From the NCBI GenBank assembly GCA_024349245.1, contig JALDNG010000412.1, positions 62,001 to 126,000 of the forward strand: a stretch of DNA of 64,000 bases, given 5' to 3'. A program made the translations under genes and the position numbers. The notes below the pieces were generated by a model. It was not told where the DNA came from, did no database searches, and saw only the letters and a program-made list of their open reading frames with translations. This DNA is from Neodontobutis hainanensis. Its lineage: Eukaryota > Chordata > Actinopteri > Gobiiformes > Odontobutidae. This document shows positions 11,071-21,539 of this stretch, one piece after another (the first letter of the stretch is position 1; each line of letters begins with the position of its first letter).

Positions 11071-11517
11071 TCAGCTGTAAAAACCCTTCAAGGATAAAAG
11101 ACTGAGAGTGTCCCTCAATATTTTCACAGGGATTTTACGACTATGTCCAGACAAAGAAACAAAACCATCCATTACAAAAGGCTTAAAGTCAGTGTAATCA
11201 CAGGCTTCAGCAGGCAAATGCGACTCCTTACCCTGACTCACAGTCTTGATCAAAACTACGGGTTTAATGTTCTTGTTCTTCAGCACTTGACAGTGAGCGA
11301 TTATATGACCCCTCAGTCTACAATAGAAACAAGTGACAACATTAGCTTCTGTTTCCACATTACCGGACATAATTTTTGTCACATGCTCAGAGGGCAGACA
11401 CGCCTTTTTCTTACCGTCTCTAGCATTACCATTAGCTCGCTCATTTTTTTCAAAACCAAAACCAAATGGGCGTTCCAAAAAGACAGACTTGTGCGTTAAG
11501 ACATATTTATCAACCAA
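11071..11517 (-). pseudogene. Gag zinc knuckle and protease active-site region (A2)
   Basis: A 148-codon open frame. The zinc knuckle CFYCRLRGHIIAHC lies in the middle (about residues 63-76). The C-terminal end reads GHSRKIPVKILRDTLSLLS, where gypsy proteases have D-T-G. Asp and Thr remain but the Gly is replaced, so the enzyme would be inactive. Confidence 0.8.
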
Positions 11518-11607
11518 AACAGCGGCTTTAGATACATCAGCAACTTAGTTTTTGTTTAAATATGTAGTTACTCTATCAGAAAGACTGTTCTTAAATTAAA
11601 AACAGAC

Positions 11608-12003
11608 TTAGACCCGAGGACCAACACCAAGCTCTAATTCGAGCATGCAAATCTGTGTCTGTTGCTCCAATTTCTTTGTCTCCAACATATTAATATATTG
11701 GAGCTCCTTTTCCTTTAAAGAAAGGCACTCTAATTCAACTTCTAGCTTCTTTAATCTAACTGCTTCATCTGCCGTACTACTAGAGTAAGATGTTCTAAGA
11801 CCTTTAGCTTTGGTGTGTATCAGTGTCAACGTCCCACGCTTTACCAAAGCATTATAAAGTTGAGTATTTACCGTAGCTTTCTTTGCTTGCTTTGTGACAA
11901 CAATGTCATCATGTTCAGCAACTAGCAAGAGATCATCTTTTTGACACCGATGCAAAACCTCCAAAGTGGGAGCAGAAACAAACTCATCCAGATTATACTC
12001 CAT
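11608..12003 (-). pseudogene. Gmr1-like Gag N-terminal region (A2)
   Basis: 131 codons from ATG at 12003, with the same sequence as A1 (MEYNLDEFV start). The C-terminal stretch is Leu/Glu/Lys-rich and likely coiled coil. The stop at 11608 separates it from the zinc-knuckle frame. Confidence 0.7.
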
Positions 12004-12139
12004 GTTTAAACCCAGAATCAGGCCAGCCACAATACAAAAGGCTAACACACAACAAACAAAGCTACTCACAAAAAATACACACCTGCCAGTCCTACCTGAA
12101 TTACTCCATTAACTCACAAGACAGAAAGTCTACTTTAAC

Positions 12140-12152
12140 GGGCCCCCAAATA
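12140..12152 (-). promoter_or_regulatory. Candidate primer-binding site
   Basis: Just after the LTR on the minus strand is TTTGGGGGCCCGTT. TGGGGGCCCG would pair with a tRNA 3' end CGGGCCCCCA. It is also present in A3 (57705-57715) and deleted in A1. Confidence 0.5.
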
Positions 12153-12723
12153 TGTTACGATCCCCGCTAAACAAAAGGGACCTGAACATAAAGTCAAACC
12201 ACACAAAGTATAAGGCAACACAAATCAACAATGTATTAATTAAACAGAGAGTTTGGGACAAACCAAAAAGCCATACACAATTAAAGCTCCAACTGTCTAT
12301 TTAAAATAAGAATCAAGGGAGAACAAAAAGGCAGAGATGGGTCGGCCAAAATGAACAAAAGAGGGCAACAAGCCGAGTCAGCCGCCATTGACCGTCAGAC
12401 CGACGTGCCTCCTCTGTCCCTGCCTAACAAATCCTAACCCTTAAAGTAAAACAACAAACCGTTAAAACAGGACCACCTCGCCCATCACCTAAAAGAACTA
12501 ACTGAAAACATAAAAGAGGAGCTGAACGTCCTGCTGCCCCTGGCATCGACAGCAGCACAACCAGGAGGCGGAGCTTAGCCGGAAACACGGAGCGAAGCAG
12601 AGAGCGAGAAGCCGGCCTCAACATCCTCCTTATAAAGGGTAGCAGCCAATCAGGAGCCCAGATCAGACACACCCCACTCCTCCTGCAGGTGGAACACACA
12701 GACATTTACATGCATTTGTAACA
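12153..12723 (-). mobile_element. 5' LTR of Gmr1-like element (A2), complete
   Basis: TGTTAC at 12723 to GTAACA at 12153 on the minus strand, 571 bp. A TATA-like CCTTATAAAGG lies near 12630 and a GC-richer region follows it. This is the best preserved LTR of the three copies. Confidence 0.75.
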
Positions 12724-12889
12724 GAGTCCTTTGTGCTCAAGTCCGAGGCAAGTCTCGAGTCCTTGTGTTTGAGAATAAAGGAGTCCAAGTTTGAGTCAGA
12801 GCAATAAAAAATTAAGTCCAAGTCCGAGTCGAGGCACAAAACTGATCTTGATGACTACGCCATCTCTGCCCACAACACCAATGCCCTGC

Positions 12890-13640
12890 ACAAGAAGGGC
12901 CAGAGTCGTCCCCTCCTTCTGAGGGACAACATGAAAATAGCTAAAGTCATCCCAATCTAAAAATGTAATTATATAAAATATCAAAACAATCCATCAATAT
13001 GGCTTACAAGCAAATCGAATCACAGAAATGGCTGTAATTGAGCTGGTTGAACAAAAATAACATCTACAATAAAAAATAAAAATCCCATAAATGGAATTTT
13101 CATAGACTTGAAGAAAGCCTTCAACACCATTGATCACAAAGTTCTGTTAAGAAAACCTGAAAGATATGGCATCAGGGGCATTGTATAAAGATGGATTGGT
13201 GACATTTTATTCTAAATAAAAGAGATTATTTTCACCCAGCAAACAAGCTGCTCATAAACTCTAACTTACTGAAAGGTAATCACTTAGTCAAATTTAAAAT
13301 AGCAAAAATAATGTTTAAAATAAGACAGAACCTGTTTTAGATGAACTCTGCTCCTGACGAACACTCGTGTTCAGTAAACTCAGATCACAACCAACGTCAA
13401 ACAGACATGTCTGTCTGTTCAGAAAGTTAACCTGTGGAATAGTCTAGAACTAAAACATCTATAAATAGCTTCAAGAAATGACTTATAAACAGATCTCACA
13501 ATTTAAAGTTCTTTGTTCTTACTTCTTTCTGTTAAAATAATTCAGTGTTAGTTGTTTTGTGTTATATTTGTGAAAAATAAACTAGTAAGCTATGATGCAG
13601 GAAGGGGCTTCTTAGAATGAAGCATTTGTAGTTGGTGTAG
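12890..13640 (+). mobile_element. LINE reverse-transcriptase fragment (A2)
   Basis: Plus strand: DNMKIAKVIPI at 12925, NRITEMAVIELVEQ.. near 13025, then NGIFIDLKKAFNTIDHKV at 13088, covering RT fingers and motif A. Then comes a jump to a C-terminal-like region at 13250-13480 (LVKFKIAKIMFKIRQN). Stops interrupt it. It is flanked by the LTR on one side and the olfactomedin-like fragment on the other. Confidence 0.7.
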
Positions 13641-13644
13641 AACC

Positions 13645-14489
13645 TAATTTAACCTAATATGCTTGGACTAGAGTAAGCAGAGCACCAGTACACGGACTCA
13701 CGCTCTGGAATGGGCTTGAGTCTTTTCCCCTCCCTCCATATGTGCACCCTGAACTTAGATGAGCATTGAGCTGGCTCACGATGGCTTACTGACTCTGAAG
13801 ATTTCCTGGTGGCGTCTCTCACTCTCCTCAAGCTGCAGCTGGATCTTGATGTACTCAGTGTCACCAGCACCAGGTTCTTGTCATAGTTCTTCTCCAGTGC
13901 ATCCAGTGTGCCCAACATGGCTGTTATCTGAAATAAACATTTAAATGATCAAATGGCCATTGCCAATTTAATTGAATCAAACCCTTATTTACTGCGTGAC
14001 AGCTGGCCGTATACTTACCTCTACATGCAAAGACTTGAAGACATTGGTGCAGGTTTTGATTGAAAGCTGCAGGTCTTGAATCAAGGCCTCCACTTGTTTA
14101 ATCTCCATCTTGATCCTCTAAGTCTGCTTCATTGTAGGCGTCTGGGAGCTTCTCTAGTTCTTCAATTTTACCATCTTCACTATCTTGTCTGCATATGATT
14201 TTGGTCTAATACTCTTCAAGCTGAAATGTGTCATAAAATACTGCAAAATGCTCATTATACAGGCTTACAAAATATGTGCACACCTTCCCCATTTCAAGCT
14301 CCAATCTGTAGGAGATCTCCGCTGCTTCCTCGACCACCACCAGGTCTTTGATGGGAAAGGTAGAACTGGGAAGGAATGCATCACAGGTACAACTTCCACT
14401 ACTTCCTGTCTCATTCCTCCTAGCCCTCACTCCACATGCATACACACTAAGGGCGCATATGGGCACATGAAAATATGAGCACATTAAAT
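13645..14489 (-). pseudogene. Olfactomedin-4-like gene fragment (A2)
   Basis: Minus strand. The first exon-like region (about 14030-14430) gives GSCTCDAFLPSSTFPIKDL, then EEAAEISYRLELEMGKV and FVSLYNEHFAVFYDTFQLEE, an amphipathic coiled coil. An in-frame stop (TAG at about 14205) follows, then IEELEKLPDAYNEAD. The second exon (13800-13920) reads ITAMLGTLDALEKNYDKN and then, after a frameshift, EYIKIQLQLEESERRHQEI, intact here but shortened by 2 bp in A1. The start of the olfactomedin domain follows (13660-13790) and ends. The known family protein is secreted and oligomerises through this coiled coil. Here only an N-terminal fragment survives, so it is a pseudogene. Confidence 0.75.
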
Positions 14490-15721
14490 TACAGGTGCTG
14501 GACATATAATTAGAAAATCATCAAAATGTTGATTTATTTCACTAATTCCATTCAAAAAGTGAAACTTGTATATTATATTTATTCATGAAACACTTTTCTT
14601 TAACCAAGGAAAATCCCAAATTCAGTATCTCAGAAAATTTAAATATTGTGAAAAGGTTCAATATTGAAGAGCCCTGGTGCCACACTCTAATCAGCTAATA
14701 AACTCAAAAAAGTGAACAAGCAATAGTGATAACCTGGAGAGGATTGTGACACAAAACCCATTCAAAACGTGAGGAGATTCAGAAAGAGTGGACTGCAGCT
14801 GGAGTCAGTGCTTCAAGAACCACTGCGCACAGACGTATTCAAGACATGGGTTTCAGCTTTTCCTTGTGTCAAGCCACTCTTGAACAACAGACAGCTTCAG
14901 AAGCATCTCGCCTGGGACTGCTGCTGAGTGGTCCAAAGTTATGTTTTCTGACAAAAGTAAATTTTGCATTTCCTTTGGAAATCAGGGTCCCAGAGTCTGG
15001 AGGAAGAGAGGAGAGACACACAATCCACGTTGCTTGAGGTCCAGTGTAAAGTTTCCACAGTCAGTGATGCTTTGGAGCCATGTCATCTGCTGGTGTTGGT
15101 CCACTGTGTTTTCTGAGGTACAAGGTCAACGCAGCCGTATTCCAGGAGGTTTTAGAGCACTTCATGCTTCTGGCTGCTGACCAACTTTTTTGAGATGCAG
15201 ATTTCTCGGCACCTGCACCAAGTGCCAAAGCAACCAGTACCTGGTTTAAGGACCATGTATCCCTGTTCTAACTTGGCCAGCAAACTCGCCTGACCTTAAC
15301 CCCAGAGAGAAGGGTATTGTGAAAAGGATGAGGCAATATGCAGAAGAGCTGAAGGCCACTATCAGAGCAACCTAAACAGTGCCACAGACTGATCGACTCC
15401 ATGCCACGCCGCATTGCTGCAGTAATTCAGGCAAAAAGAGCCCTAACTAAGTATTGAGTGCTATACATGATCATACTTTTCATGTTCATACTTTTCAGTT
15501 TGCCAAGATTTCTAAACATCTTTCCTTTGTATTGGTCATAAGTAATATTCAAATTTTCTGAATTTGGGATTTTATTATAATCATCAACATTTAAATTAAT
15601 ACACTTTTGAAATATATCAGTCTGTGTGTAATGAATAATATACAAGTTCCACTTTTTAATGGAATTAGTAAAATAAATCAACTTTTTAAGGATTTTCTAA
15701 ATTATATGACCAGCACCTGTA
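14490..15721 (+). mobile_element. Tc1/mariner element, complete but inactive (A2)
   Basis: The ends are TACAGGTGCTGGACATATAA and its complement at 15702-15721, flanked by TA. Terminal inverted repeats of about 200 bp include a second internal match (AAATCCCAAATTCAG), the IR/DR layout of Tc1 elements. The transposase is decayed: HTH part near 14770 (ASRTTAHRRIQDMGF), FSDKSKFCISFGNQGPRVWR with the first Asp at 14945, MSSAGVGPLCFL at about 15080, APAPSAKATSTWFKDHG-like sequence for the second Asp region, and SPDLNPREK near the third. Each is in a different frame. Length 1.23 kb is normal for full Tc1. Confidence 0.92.
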
Positions 15722-16369
15722 TAAACTGTGTTATCCCAAAAATAAAGCTTTGAGAAAGAGAAACCACGGAACCAGCGTTTTGCCTCTTTTCTCTCTCTCC
15801 CTCTGATCAGAGCCTTAGAGGCAGGCTTTATCATCGGTAACCCTTCAGAGTCTAGAACTGACATAGCGGAGCACAGAGCAGTCCCACCAGAGACAGAGGG
15901 AAAGGAGTTCTCTTCACACATTAGTTTTGTCCAGTCTTTTCACTAGAACAAATGTTAAGAGGCAAACGAGGTTAGTTTGGCTAAAAGAGTCAACAGGTTT
16001 GTTAAAAGGACTACTGATGGTGCGTTGTTGCAATGCACAACCCTCTTGGATGTGGTAAAAGTCAGTGCTTGATTCAAGCTTTTTTGGCTAAAATAAAATA
16101 AAAACCCACAGTGTTGAGCCCAGGGCCAGGTTACGGCTTGACCTCCTCGTTCCTAGAAGGAGTTACATGTGAAGAAAATGTAATGTTTTTTTAAGGAGAA
16201 CCAGGGCTGTACCGGGCCCGTGTAGCCCGGACTGAGAGGCCAGAGGCTGGGGAGAGTAGCAGAGGCGGTGCAGCCTGGTGCTGGAGGTCTTGCCTCGGGC
16301 CAGGCTCCAGCTCTGAGTCCTTCATTGGCCCAGGGGCACAAACACAATCATTGTTGTGTGCAATAATCT
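15722..16369. other. No gene seen; start of block C1
   Basis: Non-coding in all frames by eye. About 118 bp at 15790-15907 is absent from C2; the ends share TTCTCT, so a microhomology deletion in C2 is likely. 16190-16340 is GC-rich and repeats in C2 without a recognisable product. Confidence 0.6.
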
Positions 16370-17030
16370 TCAGTCTCGGGCTTCTCGACAAGCCCCATAG
16401 ACAGATGCAAAGCCAGGAAAGCCTTCATTTCAGATACACATACAATGTACCGCTTATAAAACCTGGACTGTGGCTTCAGCTGTTTTGAGGATAAAACCCG
16501 ATGAGCATAACGGTTAGTCTTTAATTGTAACAAGGTTCCAAAATTGTGTGTGCCAGTGAGTTCATCAAAAGGCTTTATCCACTCCTGATGAACTTCCAGT
16601 CCTCATCTTCAGTGATAGGCCCGTAGCTATAATCTCTTCCTCGGCCTCTCCTGGGCCTCCGCCTCTCACCCACATTTCTCTTCTCCCAAACCTGACTCCT
16701 CTCCTCTCCGTCCTCCTGTGTTAGAAACTGAAACAGCAGCACGGCCGGAAAACCCTCAGCTCCACTGGCACCTTCACTCTGGCTGCTATCCTCACTCTCC
16801 CTTATTTCATAACAATAACAAGAATAATACAGTTTATTTATATAGCACATTTCAAATGACAAGCATAGACTCAATATAACTAAGACTTACTTGTCAGAAA
16901 GTAAATGTTCTCCCCTGGAGTCAGAGTCTGCAGCAGACGGCACAACGGCTTGGCGCTCATGTTCTCGTCTCACAATTTCTACTCTCACCAACGTAGAGCT
17001 CTCACCGACTGCATTCTCCCCACCTGCCAC
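16370..17030 (-). pseudogene. piggyBac-type transposase relic (C1)
   Basis: Minus strand. A 5' exon-like part (17030-16895, ending SDK before GTAAG) is followed by an acidic N-terminal region, ESEDSSQSEGASGAEG and RGRDYSYGPITEDEDW (16800-16600). A one-base frameshift then leads into FDELTGTHNFGTLLQ and KTNRYAHRVLSSKQLKPQSR, ending ALHLSMGLVEKPETEDY at 16370. This is the start of the piggyBac DDE domain as in PGBD4-like proteins. The catalytic Asp residues further on are missing because the sequence stops. A LINE 3' tail (ATATAAATAAACTGTATT at 16825-16850) lies between the exon-like pieces. Confidence 0.7.
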
Positions 17031-17940
17031 AACGTGTCAAAGGGTTATGTACTAAATCTGAAAATTAAAATGAGCTAAACACAACTTATCTTAATTTTAC
17101 ACCTGACCTATTCAAAAACACAAAGGTTTTTATTTATTTATTGAAATTCACACCTGTATCTTCAAATGCCTATTATTGTACCCAACTTTTCCTTTACTAA
17201 AAAAAAGTCTGTTGGATTTACATAAAAAAAATATATGAATAAAATATATGCTGTTTTAAATGTTCTCATAACAAAGCTTTAGATCACAATAAGAAATAAA
17301 ACCTAATCATATGGAATTAGTATTAGCTCATAAATGTTACAGTTTTGTCACAATATACAAACTCACTCTCTTTGAGACATCAGTAGATTTTTCACTCAAC
17401 ATTACAGCTTGGCTTTAAAAATGACGTGTGTTTTTAACATAACATAGAACTTATATTCAAATAAAATAGTTTTTCAGCACTTGCTTCAGGTTTATTTTTT
17501 ATATTCATACAGTGATGCTTTTCTTTTCACCACTCCATTAGATTTTCCAACAGCAGCTCTTAATCAAAGCTCACTTAATAAACTCATATTAGTGACTAAA
17601 GACACTGGGGCTTCATTGAAACGCCTTGTAAAATTAGACTTTAGCTTGCTGCTAACAAGTTACTTTGTGAACCACTGGACGAACAGCTGAATATTTCTCT
17701 GATAGGTACTTACCTTGACTTCACCTGACCACTGTCCTGTGGCAACGCCGTGTGAGATGTTTTGCCAAGACCCTTTAAAGGTAGTGAAATAAAACACATA
17801 GAATAAGTCTGCCAAATATTTTCAAGTCTCCCTTATGTAATAAAATATGCACATTGTCTTGTTGCAGGAACAAGTACAACTTACAGCCAATGGGAGCACC
17901 ACAGACTCTCCTGCTCACATTAACAGCATGTCCCAGTGTT
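17031..17940. other. AT-rich sequence without genes
   Basis: I see short poly(A/T) runs and no open frame with recognisable content. The same sequence is in C2 at 62041-62950. Confidence 0.6.
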
Positions 17941-17944
17941 GTAG

Positions 17945-18175
17945 TCGAGTCTCCAGTTTTCGAGTCCAAGTCACTTTCAAGTCCTCAGTGTTTGAGTCCA
18001 AGTCCAAGTCCAAGGGTCCAGTGGTTGTGCTGTCGATGTGAAGGACTTATGAGTCCTTTGTGTTCAAGTCCGAGTCTAAGTCCAAGTCAAGTCTCTAGTC
18101 CTTGTGTCTGAGAATAAACGAGTCCAAGTTTGAGTCAGAGCCATAAAAAAGCAAGTCCAAGTCCAGGACTAGAGT
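17945..18175. repeat. GAGTCCAAGT-rich repeat (C1)
   Basis: Many copies of GAGTCCAAG and AAGTCC with variable spacing. The second half (18050-18165) aligns with the segment beside the Gmr1-like LTR in block A (12724-12850). C2 has an extra tandem copy of CAAGTCACTTT (62980-63008). Confidence 0.7.
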
Positions 18176-18769
18176 ACACAAACAGCACAATGCTAACATT
18201 ATTAAAAGTTATTGTATGAAGTGTAAAACTTTTACCTGATGGCAGATTTTCCAGGTCAAACAACAGCAAATATGGAACATGCCTCAAGACCAGCCGTTTT
18301 GAACAGCCCTGCCCCACTCCTGTATGCAGGCCATTAAAACAAAGTGGCTCTGGAAAGTAAAGAGTAGCCTATTTTACACAATATGTAAAGGCACATTATT
18401 CGTGTGTAATTATTATTATTTATTTAGGTTATATTAAATTCGTTTTAAATATGTATTGTTTTCCTGTTGCTGTTGTAGCATCCATTAATGAGTTTTCTTT
18501 AAAGTGGGCAACAGGTAACAAAAAAGATAGCCATGTCCCCTGGAACCACATGGTGGCAGCACTTTCACAGCTAAAATAGCGGTGCCACGCTTTGAGTTGC
18601 AGGATGTGATTATAAAGCTTTCTTCCACTTCTTTCCTCGACTGTAACTGTCAAGTATTAACGGTATATATCTGCTACTTCAACACTTTACATACTGCCTG
18701 TGTCATTATAACCAAGTTCACTTTTTAAATATGAATATCCATCACCAGTGTTAGCATACTACAGCGGTG

Positions 18770-18830
18770 CACGTGCTGACGTAACCACGTACAGGTGCCG
18801 GTTGCTAAGAGCATCTCCTAGCAAGTACGT
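18770..18830 (+). promoter_or_regulatory. Promoter-like CRE and X-box-like palindrome (B1)
   Basis: TGACGTAA near 18777 resembles a CRE/ATF half-palindrome. TTGCTAAGAGC..CTCCTAGCAA at 18802-18824 is a near-perfect inverted repeat like an RFX X-box. It lies upstream of a likely 5' exon that ends at AGAAAAC|GTGAG (about 18987). Functional use is only inferred. Confidence 0.35.
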
Positions 18831-19980
18831 TCTTGCAAAACTTGCAAACTTCTGGCTGTGAGAAAAAAGTGCAAATCTTGAGTTTGATTCGACGATTTCT
18901 TCAAAAGGAGACTTTAACTGCGGACATTTCCTACTAAGACTTCTACTGACCACCCACTGACCAGGACTACGAGACCTTTTTGAGAGAAAACGTGAGATTT
19001 TAAAATTTCCATGTTCATGTTCTTTCCTATGGGCTTTCCCATTAAATCTGCACAGCAACTAGCGTTATATGAACCAATATATTTGAGCAAAATGGTCTTT
19101 TGTCGATGTTTAAATGATGTTTCACGGTAAATTTTAACTCAGAATATGTGTATTTTTGTTGTGACTTTGTTTGTTCTTAGAGCCTATCAGAAATAATGTA
19201 AAAGTACATTTACACAGACATATTAATGAAAGCAACAAAACGCACAGGAGGCTAACATTTAAATTGAGAGCTGTCTTCAACGTATTTTGATTAATTTCTA
19301 TATTATACATTTTGTATTTAACCCAGTACCTAATTATAGAAAATAAATTTGTTTTACGTTGATTCATTTCCAAATATAATACAATAGGTTTCAAAAAGTA
19401 ATTCAGGAGAATCCTGTGTAAACCAGGAACATGTAGAAGCAGAGTTTGTTGAACATATTTCTTAATGAAAATGTACAGTTATGTTTTTGTGTTAGTTTTG
19501 TAGCTATTATGAAAAAATAAGATCTATTCATAAAGTAAATCTATCCAGATTGTAATGAGGACAAATGATTATTCATAAATAACTCATAACCACTTTATAA
19601 CAACACTGTAACCTTTCTGCACATTAAAGTCCTCTGCTATAATTTTAGTAGTTTAGTGAATAATAATGTCTTTGAACGTGGACATATTCTCCTGGTTTGA
19701 TCTGAGATTGGTCAAAATCACTTTATGAGTAAAAGATGGTTTAAGATTAAACAGTGCTGCTTTAAAAGTACTCTCTGTATTGGTACATTGTGCTAGTGTC
19801 CATGAAACTATAGAAAATGGCACTAGACAAAAGTACATGGTGGACTTGAATCAGTAACAGTTCCATGTTCAGACATGGATTTAAAAGACCTCAGAGCCTC
19901 ATGGCTTTGCTTTATTTTGATGAATCACACAATGGCATCACATGATGTGAGGATTTTAACAGATGTATTTCTCTCCACAG
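18831..19980 (+). other. Probable 5' exon and first intron of the B gene
   Basis: 18900-18987 reads like a leader or first coding exon (DQDYETFLREN before GTGAGATT). The rest, to CTCTCCACAG at 19980, has no coding signal and is AT-rich, as expected for an intron. Confidence 0.35.
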
Positions 19981-20745
19981 ATCTCTGTTCACTGATGGCC
20001 CAGCGCTTCTCCTGGACGACGAGGCCCGGGTGTCCCGACGTGCTCCTCCTGCACAGGCTGCCCACACTCACTACGCCCCACACACCCCCTGTTCCCTCTG
20101 CACCTGCCTCCTCCACAGGCCCCTTGAACTCTGCCTTTGTGTCTGTCTCTCCTCAGGAGACACTCTTTTCAAGCTCTTGCTCTTTCTCTGACTCTGACTC
20201 TAACTCTCGCTCCTCTCGCTCCTCTGGCGTCTTTAAGTCTCGTGCTAGATACCTTAGTTCTACCTCCTCATCCTCCTGCTCCTCCTCTCCTCCCTCTCAC
20301 TCCCTTGCTCTCTCTCGTCCTGCTAAGGTCCGTAAGCTTAGCTCTGGCTCCTTCTCTCGCTGCGCTCGCTCTCTTGCTATCTCTCCTCCTCCTGCTCAGG
20401 TCCTCAGCTGAGCTTCTCTCTGCTCCCAGACTCCTTTGCTCTGGATGTTTCTGTTTCTCCTTCTGAGGCTCGGAAGGCCCCAGCTGCTCCTCGTGAGCCC
20501 CTGGTGCCTCCTCCCTGTGCTCCCTGCACTAACCCTCTTATCTCCTCTGCTCCTCCAGGGCACCTCCCTCCCCTGCCACACCTCCCAGACCCCAGGAGCC
20601 GATCCTTGTTTCCTGGGCCCAAGCCGGACTGGGTGAAGGAGATGGAAGATTACATGAGGGACCGGGCGCCGAGTGGAAACACTGGAAAAGGTCAGATAAA
20701 CCACAAAGGTCAATTCAAAAGGAGAAGCACTTTTACTCTTTTTAA
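19981..20745 (+). pseudogene. Unrecognised Ser/Pro-rich exon, frameshifted (B1)
   Basis: It follows a strong acceptor (CTCTCCACAG). One frame gives DGPALLLDDEARVSRRA, then a Ser/Asp/Arg-rich stretch (SFSDSDSNSRSSRSSG) and ARSLAISPPPAQV; another frame continues with PSEARKAPAAPREPL and GPKPDWVKEMEDYMRDRA near the end. In this copy an extra C in the CACACCCCC run (about 20083), a missing C in CAGGTCCTCAG (about 20398) and further small indels split the frame. Copy B2 has different lesions, so an ancestor with one open frame of roughly 250 codons is likely. I do not recognise the protein; composition suggests a disordered region with a charged helical end. Confidence 0.5.
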
Positions 20746-21075
20746 GAACTGACCGCTTTCAGTGTTTCTTCTGAGTGAAATCGTGCTGGGACTTAGGTGC
20801 AGGACTCAGGGTCATTTCAGGATAAGTATAACATTTGTAAATATTGTATATAGTGTGTTGTGTGTCAGAGGGTTTAGTGTGGTGTGACATGTTTAAATAG
20901 GTTCATTAGCTCTTCCAGTTGGACTTGTTCCATGTTTTTTGCTGTCTTGTGTCAAAAATACAAATGATATGTTCTCCTTAAACAAATGAAACTATAAAAG
21001 GTGAGTACTCAGTACCTGGGGTTGATTAACATGTTTTACACTTTCACTTGCTGTTTTTCTTCTGCTTCTCCAAAA

Positions 21076-21350
21076 GGTGACAGTCTAAAGAGACCCAGCA
21101 GTAAACTATAGACAAGGAGCTTGTGCAAAAAGAGGAGCGTAAACAAAGGGCAAAAGTAAAGGAGAGGAAAGAAAGTACAAAGTAAGATGAAAAAGTAACA
21201 GAAGTTAAAGTAATCTGACTTTCATGGACAGACAAGAGTAAAGAGTCTAATTCAAGTTAAATAAACTGATTTCTCGCAGGAAGAGGCCTAAAAGAGATGA
21301 AAAGCAAAGGAAAGAGGATAAGGAAGAAGAAAACAAAGAAAAGATATGTA
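21076..21350 (+). pseudogene. Lys/Glu-rich exon remnants (B1)
   Basis: Two short stretches encode highly charged, probably helical peptides: LVQKEERKQRAKVKERKEST (about 21120-21180, followed by GTAAG) and RPKRDEKQRKEDKEEENKEK (about 21283-21345). They could be downstream exons of the Ser/Pro-rich gene. An in-frame TAG at about 21109 limits the first. Confidence 0.35.
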
Positions 21351-21539
21351 TATTGGATTGTTTTGTTCAAATCTCCAGATCTATTCTCCTGAGACTAAAG
21401 CATGTTTTTTTCTTTTCAGCCTTCTTGGAGAGGATTCCTGAGCACACAAAGGTAGACACCACATTATTCAGTTTTAATGTACATCTGTTTAACAAATGTG
21501 TGCATGTGTTTAATAGTTTTACTGTCTTCTCTCTCCCTC

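Larger units (their letters stand above)
7895..15643. repeat. Right arm of the palindrome (block A2)
   Basis: This is the reverse complement of 1-7654. The same block is present a third time in the same orientation at 51537-60840. The arm keeps several features that the left arm has lost: a full LTR followed by a primer-binding-site-like TGGGGGCCCG, a MITE with both ends, and a longer open coiled-coil exon in the olfactomedin-like fragment. Confidence 0.95.

Noticed and set aside
1..15643. Palindrome as a simple fold-back read artefact
   Set aside because: The arms differ by substitutions and structural changes (primer-binding site, MITE end), and a third copy supports A2's form. Assembly error is still possible and is listed for checking.
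18759..19058. 99-codon minus-strand frame in block B
   Set aside because: It runs antisense to the likely 5' exon, lacks recognisable content, and is closed by stops or indels in the other copies.
20404..20713. Gly/Arg-rich minus-strand frames
   Set aside because: They are shadows of the plus-strand Ser/Pro-rich exon.
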